A stretch of 64,000 bases of DNA from Bacillus pseudomycoides (GCF_022811845.1 NZ_CP064269.1:1-64000); one strand, 5' to 3'. Shown: positions 52,621 through 61,701, counted from the first letter of the stretch. Notes: generated by a model not told the origin, from the letters alone. Numbers and translations: made by a program.

Positions 52621-53166
52621 TTAATCTGGGCAAACATCCAAAATATCATGAAAAATGGCATACTCTACAGTTACTTGAGGACCAAAAAAGGTTACACCTT
52701 CTGGAAATTGAACGCCTTCAACAACTTCATTTATTTCTGCATACGATAAATCTGTATAACCACCTAATTTTAAAGTTTTATTTATCATTTGTTCCAGTTC
52801 TAACTGTTGAAAAGTATATGGTTGTACATCATATCCAGTCAGTGTAGACATTACTAAGTTCTCATCTGGACTTTCAATTTCAAACTCATGTTGTAAGTAA
52901 AAAACAGGCAATAGTTTAGAAACTAGTAAGGTACTGCTATAAGTGCTTGAAAATCCGTTTTTTTCAAATTTTGGAAAATCAAACATAAATTTTGCAGATG
53001 GCCATGTATTGTCACTATTCACATCTGTAACATTTATTTCGCTCTTATTTAAATACATATTTAATTCTGAAGGTAATTGAAATATTTCTTTACATTTTAA
53101 TAAATAATTTTCTATATCTTGTTTTTCATAGTACTTTTTTATCGTGTTATTTAATAATTCTTTCAT
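52621..53166 (-). CDS. putative immunity protein of RNase toxin
   Basis: 181 residues, soluble, acidic (LLNNTIKKYYEKQDIENYLL, YDVQPYTFQQLELEQMINKT). It starts 18 bp after the toxin stop on the same strand, the standard position of an immunity gene. It is larger than the 85-residue colicin E3 immunity protein and I do not recognise its family, so the assignment rests on position. Confidence 0.65.
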   Translation of the reverse strand: MKELLNNTIKKYYEKQDIENYLLKCKEIFQLPSELNMYLNKSEINVTDVNSDNTWPSAKFMFDFPKFEKNGFSSTYSSTLLVSKLLPVFYLQHEFEIESPDENLVMSTLTGYDVQPYTFQQLELEQMINKTLKLGGYTDLSYAEINEVVEGVQFPEGVTFFGPQVTVEYAIFHDILDVCPD

Positions 53167-53184
53167 AATATAGCTCCCATGCAG

Positions 53185-56061
53185 TTAACTCATTTTTAAA
53201 TCGTGTCCACCTGATTTATCAGCTGGTTTTGTTGAGTTTAAATTAAAATCTATCTCGCCTTGATGCTTACCCTTTTTATTAACAACTTCAAATCTACCAT
53301 GTTGTGTATCTAAAGCATAATATGTATCTGTTTTTGCATCATAATAAACATCCCTTTTATTCAGTTTAGTTCTTTTTGAATCTTTTTTCCATCCGTTTTT
53401 TGAGGCAATGTCTTTGGATGTTTCTTTTATTAAAGCTATTTTTTCATTTACATTCATTTTAGCTATTTTTTTATCAAATTCTGCAACATTAAAACCACCG
53501 TTAGAAGCGTTTTTAGCAGCCTTTTCAAGATTTTTCGCTTTCTTCTCGAGATCAGCAACTGTTCCGACTACTTTACCAAGTGTTTTAACTGTTCCACCTG
53601 TCGCAACACTTAAGACACCCATTGCATAATCTGAAGGATCATATTTCCGATCTGTACCCATCTCTTTTCCTTGGTACATTTGAATCGCTTCTTTAGGTAC
53701 ATTAATCAGAGGCAAGATATCCAATGTAGTCGTCATGAATTGATTTGTTTTGTTTTGCTCTGCGATATACTTATCGTATTTTTCCGGTGCAACGCCAAAA
53801 TCAAATAATGCATTACTTAAGTCAATGTTTCCAATATTTCTTGCTGCAGCCGGAATATCGACCTTATGACTTGCAATTTTATTGGCTGAGTCCATAAAGG
53901 TATTTGCAAGATCTAATCCCATGTTTACATCTGTGAAAAAACCTGGTATTTTCTGATCTAATACTTGCAGATCTTTCGCAATTATTGGGGCTGTTTCTCG
54001 TGTTTTTTGTACCAGTTCCTCCATCTTAGGTTTTGCTTCATCTATCGAATGTTTCCAACGAATTGAGCTATTTATAACTGGTCCTAAATCCTTAACTACA
54101 CCAGAAAACCCCTCAGCTAGCTTACGATGATTCTTTTCAAGTTCCACAGATGCATCTGCTATATATTTTAAGAAATCTGCTGTTTCTGTTGCATATATAT
54201 CTAAAACTCTATAATATTCCGCATATGCTTGATACATAAATAAATATTGTTGCAGTACAGATACATATACATCTGCACCAAAATTCATCCACTCTTTCCC
54301 ATATTGGATAAACTTACTATAATCTCTCCCAGGTACTCCAAATAATTTAACAAGTTCTTGTCTTTGGGAAGTAGTTAAATTTTTTATGTCTCCTTTCATT
54401 GCGTTGACTAATTCTTGTAATTTGTCATGCGCTTCTTTTACAATTCTTATTTTCTCTCTTGTATCTTGCTTTGCATGGTCTATTTCTTTAGATATATTAT
54501 TCCAAGTTTCAATAGAATCAGTTATGTTATGATCTAAATCCTCTAATACTTTGAACGTGTCATTAACTAGTGTTTCGTCACTCTTTAAATAATTGAATAC
54601 ACCTTCAAATATTTTTAACTTACCATCTAACAATGTAAGTGGATTTTTCGCTTCTTGATCGAAAATAATTGCGTCATGAATTTGGACATATCCCTTTTCC
54701 CCATGATAATTCACTTCATACCAAGGACCTATTTTTCCAGTTACTTCTATAACTTCTCCACTTTGTACACGTTTCGCTCGTAACACATGTTTTAAATCTG
54801 GTTCTGGATACACTTTTTTCACAAGAGATTCAAGTACTATCCATCCTTTTACCATTTCTCCATCTTCGTTAAATGAAAATTTTTTACCTTTATATGTAAA
54901 GTCCTCTGTTTGTAAAGCACCAGACGGATGTAATAGGTACCAATCATATTCATTTTTCATCCAACCACTTTTGGATTCATGTGATGTATTAAAATAATAA
55001 GGTTTTCCATTAATAAAGTGTATGCCTGTTGATAATTGTCCACCTTCATTAAAATAATACATCTTTCCATCAATGTATTGTATTCCAACTTGCATAACAC
55101 CTGAAGGGCTATAGTATTTTTTTGTCCCACCTAAGTTGACCCAACCAGTTTGCATAGCACCATCTGATCCAAAATAGTATTGTTTATCATCAATGGTTTG
55201 GGATCCTGTTACTCGATTTCCGTTTTTTTGATAATAATACCATTTTCCGTTTTTTTGCACCCAACTAGTTTTATTATCTAATAGAATAGAAGATTTTATA
55301 TTTTGAAAATCATGTGCTAAATCATAAAAAGCTTTAACGTCACTATCAAATCGTTTAAGGTGTGCTTTATCAATATTTGCTGGGAAAAATTTCTCAGGAT
55401 CTTTCTTATATCCTGTAAGTAGAAAATGAGAAATCATGGCTGTTCCTTGTACAAGTTCAAATGAAGTTGCAGGTGTTTGATCGATTACAACGGATTCAAG
55501 AATTCGAACATACCCAATTTCACCTTGATATTTTACTTGATACCAAAGACCTTGTTTCCCAACTACTTCAAGGATTTCACCTTCTTTAACAGGTTTCGAC
55601 TCAAGAAGAAATTTTGTTTCTGGTTTTGGGTATACTCTCTTAATTTTAGAGCGTAAAGTAATCCACCCTTTTTCCATTTCCCCATACTTATTAAATTGAA
55701 ACTTCTTTCCTTTATAAGTTAATGATCCAGTGACAGGTAAACCATTCTCCATATACTCCCATTCATCAAGAGAATACATCCATCCTGTTTTCAGTTTTCC
55801 TGGCTCTTCATAATATACAGATTTATCATTAACCCATTTCGTACCAAAGAATAATTTACCATCTTTGCCGAAATTATATTCAATCCCATCAAGTGTAATT
55901 GAATTCGTACGTTTGACACCAGGTTTTTCATAATAATACATGGCACCATCTTCTTTTACCCAGCCGATTTTATTGACTTCTTCAGCTGCAAACGTAAGAG
56001 AAGGAGCGTAAGTAGAACATAATAATACCAATGATAAAATAATACCTATAATTCTCCTCAT
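53185..56061 (-). CDS. secreted wall-binding polymorphic toxin with C-terminal colicin E3-like RNase
   Basis: 958 residues from ATG at 56061 (AAAGGAGATG upstream). Order: signal peptide (IIGIILSLVLLCSTYAPSLT); choline/glucan-binding type repeats (GWVKEDGAMYYYEKPG, KWYYYQKNGNRVTGSQTI) in two blocks, each followed by an SH3-like domain (WYQVKYQGEIGYVRILES and WYEVNYHGEKGYVQIHD); a helical region of about 300 residues; a linker with SDYAMGVLSVATGGTVK; and a last 75-residue domain. That domain has YYALDTQHGRFEVVNKKGKH, placing Asp, His and Glu at the colicin E3 catalytic spacing (D-x2-H-x3-E). It should cut 16S rRNA at the decoding site in competitor cells. A near-perfect PlcR box lies 87 bp upstream. 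Confidence 0.8.
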   Translation of the reverse strand: MRRIIGIILSLVLLCSTYAPSLTFAAEEVNKIGWVKEDGAMYYYEKPGVKRTNSITLDGIEYNFGKDGKLFFGTKWVNDKSVYYEEPGKLKTGWMYSLDEWEYMENGLPVTGSLTYKGKKFQFNKYGEMEKGWITLRSKIKRVYPKPETKFLLESKPVKEGEILEVVGKQGLWYQVKYQGEIGYVRILESVVIDQTPATSFELVQGTAMISHFLLTGYKKDPEKFFPANIDKAHLKRFDSDVKAFYDLAHDFQNIKSSILLDNKTSWVQKNGKWYYYQKNGNRVTGSQTIDDKQYYFGSDGAMQTGWVNLGGTKKYYSPSGVMQVGIQYIDGKMYYFNEGGQLSTGIHFINGKPYYFNTSHESKSGWMKNEYDWYLLHPSGALQTEDFTYKGKKFSFNEDGEMVKGWIVLESLVKKVYPEPDLKHVLRAKRVQSGEVIEVTGKIGPWYEVNYHGEKGYVQIHDAIIFDQEAKNPLTLLDGKLKIFEGVFNYLKSDETLVNDTFKVLEDLDHNITDSIETWNNISKEIDHAKQDTREKIRIVKEAHDKLQELVNAMKGDIKNLTTSQRQELVKLFGVPGRDYSKFIQYGKEWMNFGADVYVSVLQQYLFMYQAYAEYYRVLDIYATETADFLKYIADASVELEKNHRKLAEGFSGVVKDLGPVINSSIRWKHSIDEAKPKMEELVQKTRETAPIIAKDLQVLDQKIPGFFTDVNMGLDLANTFMDSANKIASHKVDIPAAARNIGNIDLSNALFDFGVAPEKYDKYIAEQNKTNQFMTTTLDILPLINVPKEAIQMYQGKEMGTDRKYDPSDYAMGVLSVATGGTVKTLGKVVGTVADLEKKAKNLEKAAKNASNGGFNVAEFDKKIAKMNVNEKIALIKETSKDIASKNGWKKDSKRTKLNKRDVYYDAKTDTYYALDTQHGRFEVVNKKGKHQGEIDFNLNSTKPADKSGGHDLKMS

Positions 56062-56147
56062 ACAGGCATCTCCTTTCAAAATATGTAATTTTTATAACCT
56101 TACAATTATATATAAAAATCCATATATAAATATAATTAAATTAATCA

Positions 56148-56163
56148 AATGCAAAATTGCATA
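56148..56163. promoter_or_regulatory. near-consensus PlcR box
   Basis: AATGCAAAATTGCATA differs from TATGNANNNNTNCATA only at its first base. It lies 87 bp upstream of the toxin start. Confidence 0.5.
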
Positions 56164-56169
56164 TTCAAT

Positions 56170-56243
56170 CTTCTCAATAGAGTGTACCCTATTGAGAAGA
56201 AACCTTTTCCTTGATATTATTAGTCTCAGAGACTCTCAATAAC
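56170..56243. promoter_or_regulatory. res-like palindromes before resolvase
   Basis: TTCTCAATAGAG-TGTACCC-TATTGAGAAG (56172-56199) and AGTCTCAGAGACTCTCAATA (56221-56240) lie between the toxin and resolvase genes, where a Tn3-type res site is expected. Confidence 0.55.
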
Positions 56244-56277
56244 ACTTATCAAAAATACATTTGAAATGAGGAGAAAA

Positions 56278-56838
56278 ATGGTCTATGGATACGCTCGTGT
56301 AAGTGCACAAGATCAAAATTTAGATACACAGATTGAACAGCTCATGAAATATGGAGTAGATGAAATCATAAAAGAGAAAATAAGCGGGGTTACAAAACAA
56401 AAACCTGAGCTAGACACTTTACTTTCAAAACTAACAGCTGGCGATACTTTAGTTGTAACTAGAATGGATCGTTTAGGTCGAAATACCATTCAGCTATTAC
56501 AGTTAGTAGAACAACTTCGGGAAAAGGATGTTCACTTTGCGATTTTAAATTTAGGAATAGATACTAGAACTCCAACCGGTAAATTCTTTTTAACTGTCAT
56601 GGCTGCCTTTAGTGAATTAGATCGAGAAATGATTAAAGAAAAACAACGTGCAGGAATAAAGTTAGCGAAACAAAAAGGAGTGTATAGAGGAAGATTGAAG
56701 AAATACACGGATAAGCACCCAGGTATGAATCATGCGATTGAATTACGGAAGCATACCAATAAAACCGTTAAGGAAATATGCCAAATTACAGGAGTGAGTC
56801 AAGCCGCTCTGTATCGCAGATTAAAAGAACTTGAATAA
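56278..56838 (+). CDS. Tn3-type serine resolvase
   Basis: 186 residues, the classical resolvase size. Catalytic Ser in YGYARVSAQDQNLDTQIEQL, VVTRMDRLGRNTIQLL, MAAFSELDREMIKEKQRAGI, and a Hin-type helix-turn-helix at the end (TVKEICQITGVSQAALYRRL). The ATG at 56278 follows GAGGAGAA. Divergent from the toxin; res-like palindromes lie between them. Confidence 0.92.
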   Translation: MVYGYARVSAQDQNLDTQIEQLMKYGVDEIIKEKISGVTKQKPELDTLLSKLTAGDTLVVTRMDRLGRNTIQLLQLVEQLREKDVHFAILNLGIDTRTPTGKFFLTVMAAFSELDREMIKEKQRAGIKLAKQKGVYRGRLKKYTDKHPGMNHAIELRKHTNKTVKEICQITGVSQAALYRRLKELE

Positions 56839-56905
56839 AGTTCTTTTTTAATTTGTAATTAAATCCCAGAGTGGCCCCTCATACCCAGAATCGTTTCCGT
56901 ACCCC

Positions 56906-57003
56906 TTGTAATTCTTCAGAAAATAATTGTAGTTTATCAGAAACCGAAACCTTCATATAACCACTCCATCCTTTCTGTATATTTCTACAAAAATGATATT
57001 ACA
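56906..57003 (-). pseudogene. IS231 transposase, N-terminal remnant
   Basis: On the minus strand from 56955: MKVSVSDKLQLFSEELQ, then the 52494-56905 cassette end. The upstream tract ATCCTTTCTGTATATTTCTA matches the leader of the transposases at 34310 and 39553. The rest of the transposase is missing left of the cassette. Confidence 0.75.
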
Positions 57004-57107
57004 CTACTACTAAAGATGTATGGAATTTTAATACTTTTATTGGATTCAATATTATTTTCAAATTGGTATATTAATATTCAAGAACAGAGAGTAAGGGAGA
57101 AAATCAG

Positions 57108-57569
57108 ATGATTAAAGGGCTGTATGAAGCACATTTACCAGTAAGTAATATTAACAAATCGATTGAGTTTTACAAAGGTTTGGGTCTGAAATTAGCAATA
57201 AAGTATGACAAGACGGCATTTTTTTGGATAGTAGAAAATGAAAGTTGGATTGGATTATGGGAATGTGAACAAGCGGATATTAAATATCACCCTTCCATAA
57301 GACATATTGCATTTAGAGTAGATCTTGAAGATTTAAAGAATGCAAAAAAATGGTTAAAAGAACGCGATATTAATATGCGTGAAGAATTCGGTTTTAAACC
57401 TACTGAACCAATTGTAATGCCTGATCAAGCACATGCTATGGTATATTTTCATGATTCAGATGGAAATTCATTGGAGTTTATTTGTAAACTTTCATCAGAA
57501 CCTGAACATAAACCTGATATGTATTTGAGTGAGTGGGAAAAGTATTTGGAGAATAAAGATTTATCATAA
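57108..57569 (+). CDS. VOC family protein (glyoxalase/fosfomycin-bleomycin resistance fold)
   Basis: 153 residues forming two beta-alpha-beta3 modules. Metal-ligand candidates are His9 (YEAHLPVSNINKSIEFYKGL), the His in SIRHIAFRVDLED and the Glu in DGNSLEFICKL. Members are thiol transferases, dioxygenases or antibiotic-binding proteins; substrate unknown. AAGGGAG before ATG; followed by a second VOC gene 21 bp on, so an operon. Confidence 0.8.
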   Translation: MIKGLYEAHLPVSNINKSIEFYKGLGLKLAIKYDKTAFFWIVENESWIGLWECEQADIKYHPSIRHIAFRVDLEDLKNAKKWLKERDINMREEFGFKPTEPIVMPDQAHAMVYFHDSDGNSLEFICKLSSEPEHKPDMYLSEWEKYLENKDLS

Positions 57570-57590
57570 TGAGTGAGAAGGAGAGCAAGT

Positions 57591-57959
57591 ATGCACTTTC
57601 GTCTGGAGTTGTTTGTCAAAAATTTGCAAAGATCTATTAGGTTTTATGAGGAAATTCTTGGTTTGGCATTCTCAAAAAAGAATGAGACTGGTGCGATGGT
57701 TAAACTAAAGGATTTTGCTTTATTATTAACTCCTGATTATATTCTTAATGAAAATCATTATTTAAAAAAGGGAGGTCTTAACCCAAAAGGTAAGGGGGCT
57801 GAGGTTATTATAGTTTTTGATAATATCGAACAATTATACCAACATGTATTAGAAAAAGATTATCCAGTAGAATCTAACCTTAAAACTCAATCTTGGGGAA
57901 TGAAGGATTTCCGTATTGTAGACCCTGATGGTTATTATTTAAGGTTAACCTCATATTGA
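57591..57959 (+). CDS. VOC family protein
   Basis: 122 residues, start ATG at 57591 behind AAGGAGAGC. FRLELFVKNLQRSIRFYEEI, VIIVFDNIEQLYQHVLEKDY and FRIVDPDGYYLRLTSY are typical VOC elements, with Glu4-type and C-terminal ligands less clear than in its neighbour. Probably works with the first VOC protein in resisting or modifying a small molecule; inference. Its 3' part appears again at 1-282. Confidence 0.8.
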   Translation: MHFRLELFVKNLQRSIRFYEEILGLAFSKKNETGAMVKLKDFALLLTPDYILNENHYLKKGGLNPKGKGAEVIIVFDNIEQLYQHVLEKDYPVESNLKTQSWGMKDFRIVDPDGYYLRLTSY

Positions 57960-58078
57960 ATTTTGAATTTTTTTCTATTTGAAGTGATTATAAACTAACA
58001 CTTAGATTTAAATAACTATATTGTTACTTTACATTTCTCGTTTTGGGGACAATGCAAAATACTAGCTTGATGGGTATG

Positions 58079-58116
58079 GGGTCCCACCCACATTTTAACG
58101 AAAACATACGCTAAGC
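58079..58116. repeat. Tn3-type 38-bp end, rightward
   Basis: GGGGTCCCACCCACATTTTA then ACGAAAACATACGCTAAG, exactly 38 bp with canonical GGGG start and TAAG end. It directly follows the IS231 terminus of unit C and cuts the 5' end of the TnpC-like gene. Confidence 0.65.
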
Positions 58117-58507
58117 AAATTTCGACCGTGAAGAGCAACTAAGGCAGCTACACCAAAAAAGGAAACAGACAACTATAGCTAAGGTTGAGGAAGCTATAAA
58201 ACGTCTAACCAAGAGCTCTAAAGCAATTAACTTCAATAGTGTGGCAGAAGAAGCCGGAGTGAGTAAAGCCACACTGTATAACCATACAGAGCTCAAAGAA
58301 CGCATCAATTTCTTGCGAAATCAACAAGAAAAAGCATTTGTGGACTCTAGGATTAAACGGGACGAGAACAATCAAAATGCCGTCATCGCTTCTCTTAAAA
58401 GAAGAATTGAAAAGTTAGAGAAAAAGAATAAAGATCTTGAAGAAGAAAATAAGCAATTACGTGAAAAAGAAAATGAAAAGCTTACTGATTACTTCATGAA
58501 GTTATAA
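58117..58507 (+). pseudogene. Tn554 TnpC-like (DUF6262) protein, 5' truncated
   Basis: The frame reads ANFDREEQLRQLHQKRKQTT, IAKVEEAIKRLTKSSKAINF, a helix-turn-helix NSVAEEAGVSKATLYNHTEL and a coiled coil EKLEKKNKDLEEENKQLREK. There is a TAA right before it at the Tn3-type end and no start codon, so the N terminus is lost. TnpC/DUF6262 proteins accompany tyrosine-recombinase transposons of the Tn554 type; TnpA and TnpB are absent here. Confidence 0.7.
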
Positions 58508-58512
58508 AATTA

Positions 58513-58554
58513 GGACCGTACATATTAGACATATCTAAAATGTACGGTCCTTTT
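58513..58554. terminator. rho-independent terminator
   Basis: GGACCGTACAT / ATGTACGGTCC then TTTTG. Confidence 0.75.
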
Positions 58555-58602
58555 GTTTACTAGTGGTTCACTTATCTAACCTAAAGATAAGTATGTGGTC
58601 CT

Positions 58603-59264
58603 TTACAATTTGAATTTCTTTTAAGCTTCTTATATTTTCTATATGAACGTCTAACAATGTTTAACATGAAATACGGTATTTTAACAGGGAAAGGCAATTT
58701 ATAAATGAAAGGCAAGTAAAATGTAAAATATGCCTTTTCTAGGTCTCTCCACTTACTATCTTCTATTGTTTTTAAGAAATCAGATACATCGACTACATAT
58801 CCCCTTCCGTTTTCCATCATCACATTTTTCCCGTGAACATCACAAGGAGTTAATCCTTGTTCCCTTGCATACTCTAAAGCTTCATTGATATCAAGGATTA
58901 CCTGCTTAGGAATTTTAATCCCCTTATGAATAGCATCGTATAAGGTAATTTCTTTTAAACGTTTCAATACTATGAAATTTCCTCCTTTATATATAAGCTT
59001 CGAATAAGAAGGATGATTTCCGATTCTTCGGTATACTTCTGACTCTTTTTCAATTCCTTCTCCTTCTCGCGCGTAAACTTTCACTACCCAATCTTTGTAT
59101 TCTTTGTGCATAAATACTGCGGCATAATTACCTGTCCCTAAACACCTCCAAAGTCTAGGAATATCTTTAACTACTACAGGCTCGAATTCCTCCTCACTTC
59201 TTATGCTTACCTCTTTTAATAATTCGTCCTTTATCAATCTCACAAAACTATTTATACTCATCAT
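58603..59264 (-). CDS. small Ser/Thr protein kinase-like protein
   Basis: About 220 residues. N-lobe with LGTGNYAAVFMHKEYKDWVV (Gly-rich loop, then Lys in VVKVYA), catalytic loop TPCDVHGKNVMM (reads DVHGKN for HRDLKPEN) and YVVDVSDF in place of DFG. It resembles the compact bacterial kinases of the RIO/AarF-like group. A missing T near 58622 shifts the last residues in this copy; the left copy gives the natural end KKKFKL. ATG behind GGAGTGGAA. Substrate unknown. Confidence 0.7.
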
Positions 59265-59286
59265 TTCCACTCCGGTTTTGCTAAAA

Positions 59287-59324
59287 GGGGTCCCACCCAC
59301 ATTTTAACGAATGTTGGTGCTACC
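59287..59324. repeat. second copy of Tn3-type end start, rightward
   Basis: GGGGTCCCACCCACATTTTA then ACGAATGTTGGTGCTACC: identical to the end at 58079 for 25 bases, then different. Lies between kinase and resolvase genes (also at 1588). Confidence 0.5.
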
Positions 59325-59360
59325 TCAATTACTATCTTAACAAATTAAAATTTTGTCTCT

Positions 59361-59981
59361 CTATTCTTTCATTCTTTCCTCATACTGTTTGGCAAGTTTA
59401 TAAAATGAAGATCGTTTGATGTCATACTTTTTCATAGCTCCTACTGCTGTAATTGAACCGGATTTCCATTCCTTATAAGCTTCAATAAATTTTTCTGTTA
59501 TTTCGGCAGGAGGACGTCCTAAATGTTTACCTTGTTTTCTGGCAAGAGCAATTCCTTCAGCTTGACGTTGTTTAATATCAATGCGCTCTTTTTCTGCAAA
59601 GGCAGATAATATTGTCAGTGTTGCTTTTTGAATTGCGCTCTGAATAACATCATTTGTACTTTCTCCAGTGTAATTGACGTTAATGTATGGTTCCTTTATA
59701 AATTGTAAATTTACTTTATGTTTTTCGTAATATCTAAATTCTTCTAATGTATCATTCATATTTCTTCCAAGTCTTGTCAAGGAGTCGAACACAATGGTAT
59801 TTCCTGTACGAACAAGACGTTTTAGCATTTGATAATTCTCTCGCTCCATATTTTTTCCAGATTCTTTATCTATGAAAATATCTCGTTCTTCTATCCCTAA
59901 ATCCTTCATATTCTGAATTTGCCGTTCTTCGTTTTGATCTTTACTCGAAACTCGCACATATCCAAATTTTTTATGTTTCAT
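59361..59981 (-). CDS. serine resolvase
   Basis: 206 residues. Catalytic Ser in FGYVRVSSKDQNEERQIQ, VFDSLTRLGRNMNDTLEEF, LSAFAEKERIDIKQRQAEG and a helix-turn-helix at the end (AVGAMKKYDIKRSSFYKLAK). Res-like repeats lie directly upstream. It could resolve plasmid dimers or belong to a lost Tn3-type transposon whose end remains at 59287. A frameshifted view of the same gene is at 1658-2276. Confidence 0.9.
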   Translation of the reverse strand: MKHKKFGYVRVSSKDQNEERQIQNMKDLGIEERDIFIDKESGKNMERENYQMLKRLVRTGNTIVFDSLTRLGRNMNDTLEEFRYYEKHKVNLQFIKEPYINVNYTGESTNDVIQSAIQKATLTILSAFAEKERIDIKQRQAEGIALARKQGKHLGRPPAEITEKFIEAYKEWKSGSITAVGAMKKYDIKRSSFYKLAKQYEERMKE

Positions 59982-59984
59982 AAG

Positions 59985-60130
59985 CTACACCTCACTGTTA
60001 ATTATACCAATAATGTCTGTAAAGGTATATGCAATAAAAAGATGTCTGTAAAATTAGAACTGGACATTTATAGACGTGGATTTTTATAGGTTTCTATATA
60101 TCCGTAAAGGTATACTTTTACAGACGAGTT
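59985..60130. promoter_or_regulatory. res-like repeats upstream of resolvase
   Basis: CTGTAAAGGTATA (60017), GTCTGTAAAATTAGAAC (60044) and CCGTAAAGGTATACTTTTAC then AGACG (60102-60126), the last a near-palindrome. Same style as 50935-51090. The rest of 60131-60510 holds only a terminator. Confidence 0.6.
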
Positions 60131-60252
60131 GAAGGGCTCACTTAAGACTACATACAACAAATCTAAAACGTACATTTTTAGGACATAGTTTCTAGAGTGA
60201 GTTTTTGGGGAAGTTTGTTTAATGGCAATAAAGTTGTTTAATCTCAATACAT

Positions 60253-60283
60253 AAAACACCGTTCGAAAATAGAACGGTGTTTT
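60253..60283. terminator. bidirectional terminator
   Basis: AAAACACCGTTC-GAAAATA-GAACGGTGTTTT. Confidence 0.8.
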
Positions 60284-60510
60284 AAAATAATTGTTTAATT
60301 TTCTTCATTCAATATTATTTTTCTCAAAACAAACAACAATAAAGTCATTTAAGAACTAAGTGTTCTGTTCTTCCGCAATTGTACCCTTTTCTTGAATAAG
60401 TACATACTTGTATTAGCTTAGTACTTAACTTAGGACATATCGAACTAAAATCCCCTTTAGTAACAAGATACAGCACTTCACTTTAAACACTATCTATAAT
60501 AGTATATTTA

Positions 60511-61611
60511 TTATCTCCATATTCTCCAAAAATCAGGTCCATAGTTCTTGTTACAAAATTCAACTGGAATTCGTGTCTTTGAAAAATTATCACCAACGTT
60601 TATCTTATAAAATTTATTCTGTATGGGAGAACCAAAGGAAAACTCAAGTTGGCAATCAGTAAGATTAAACAAAACTGAATAAACTGTTCCAAAGTTCTCT
60701 TTATAATTATGAATGGACAGCCCTTTCGGAAACTCCGTTGAAAGAAGTTCTTTAATTTCGCAAACAGTTCTTTTACCATTGTCACTAAATTTATTCTCTA
60801 AAATATTATATCGTAGTTGAGATTGCTCTAGCTTGCCTGGTTCAAGATTCTCAATTTCAGGAAATAGCCCATGATTTGTTGCAATTAAATAATCTAGTTC
60901 TGCTTTTTTAACTACTTTAACTCCGTCATATGTTCCAACTAAAGCCGCCTGACCATTTGCATCTGCTAAAAGTAAATTCATATTCGTTCCCACAGGCATG
61001 TTTTTCACAGCATAGACGGCTTCTTCAATATTTTTACACGTCTCTAGTATAGCTCTAACAACCACCATAAACTGCAACCCAGTGACTACGGGTTCTCTCA
61101 TACCTAGATATTTACCTATTGGCATGCCACACGAAGCAAACGCTACACATAGACCTTTCTCGTTTAATCCTTCACTTCGACCAAATGTAGAAACAGAGAA
61201 ACCGGTATGCATGTATCTTCCATCTACTTTAGTTGTACAAAGGCGCATATCCGAAATGTCCGGAGAGAGGTCGTAGTTTCGTAATACGTATGTTTTACCA
61301 TTGGCCATTTTTTTTGGCAAAATTGCACCTAGACTACACCCTCCAGGTATTAACCAGGCATCGTTATAAAACTTTAATTGGTTTGGTTTATAACCAAATC
61401 CTTCCGCAAAACCCTCTAATTCCTCATTTAACTCCGGGCAATACTCCTCGATTTGGGCTCTCATTTCTAGATATGCTTTGTCAGAATCAGATTGTTCCCT
61501 AAAAAAAATTTCCTTAGCGTGTGCACTTTCATAGTATTCTAATGCTTGTTGTTTTCCAATTTCATATGAACTTCCTGTAAGATAAATAAATTTCCCTGTA
61601 TGCGTATTCAT
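60511..61611 (-). CDS. C45 family acyltransferase/acylase
   Basis: 366 residues. Ntn-hydrolase of the acyl-CoA:6-aminopenicillanate acyltransferase (peptidase C45) family. The self-cleavage site is expected at LIPGGCSLGAI, freeing the nucleophilic Cys, and TYVLRNYDLSPD, STFGRSEGLNEKGLCVAFAS and ATNHGLFPE follow as in the family. Members cut or form amides of acyl groups such as penicillins, N-acyl amino acids or signalling lipids; substrate here unknown. It lies downstream of a MerR gene with a hairpin between. The left copy at 2803-3902 has a frameshift. Confidence 0.82.
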   Translation of the reverse strand: MNTHTGKFIYLTGSSYEIGKQQALEYYESAHAKEIFFREQSDSDKAYLEMRAQIEEYCPELNEELEGFAEGFGYKPNQLKFYNDAWLIPGGCSLGAILPKKMANGKTYVLRNYDLSPDISDMRLCTTKVDGRYMHTGFSVSTFGRSEGLNEKGLCVAFASCGMPIGKYLGMREPVVTGLQFMVVVRAILETCKNIEEAVYAVKNMPVGTNMNLLLADANGQAALVGTYDGVKVVKKAELDYLIATNHGLFPEIENLEPGKLEQSQLRYNILENKFSDNGKRTVCEIKELLSTEFPKGLSIHNYKENFGTVYSVLFNLTDCQLEFSFGSPIQNKFYKINVGDNFSKTRIPVEFCNKNYGPDFWRIWR

Positions 61612-61676
61612 TCCAAGCTCCCCATTCTGCGTTTTAATAACAAGACATATATACCTTGCTATAAACAGAATAAACT

Positions 61677-61701
61677 CTCCAGTAACTGGAGAGTTTACCT
61701 C
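61677..61701. terminator. terminator between MerR and C45 genes
   Basis: AAACTCTCCAG-TAA-CTGGAGAGTTT, right after the MerR stop. Confidence 0.65.

Larger units (their letters stand above)
52494..56905. mobile_element. 4.4-kb Tn3-type cassette: toxin, immunity, resolvase
   Basis: Ends GGGGTACGGAAACGATTCTA... and, inward from 56905, GGGGTACGGAAACGATTCTG...; they agree at 38 of 42 positions, through TATGAGGGG(T/C)CACT. Inside are a wall-binding RNase toxin, a putative immunity gene and a divergent serine resolvase with palindromic sites, but no transposase. On the right it interrupts an IS231 transposase gene (56906-56951). Flanks AAGTA / TTGTA are not a clean duplication. Confidence 0.75.
56906..58079. 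mobile_element. right part of an IS231 unit with VOC passenger genes, unit C
   Basis: It has the start of an IS231 transposase gene on the left, two VOC genes, and an IS231 terminus on the right (inward from 58079: CATACCCATCAAGCTAGTAT). The left terminus and most of the transposase were lost when the 52494-56905 cassette arrived. Same plan as units A and B. Confidence 0.65.
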
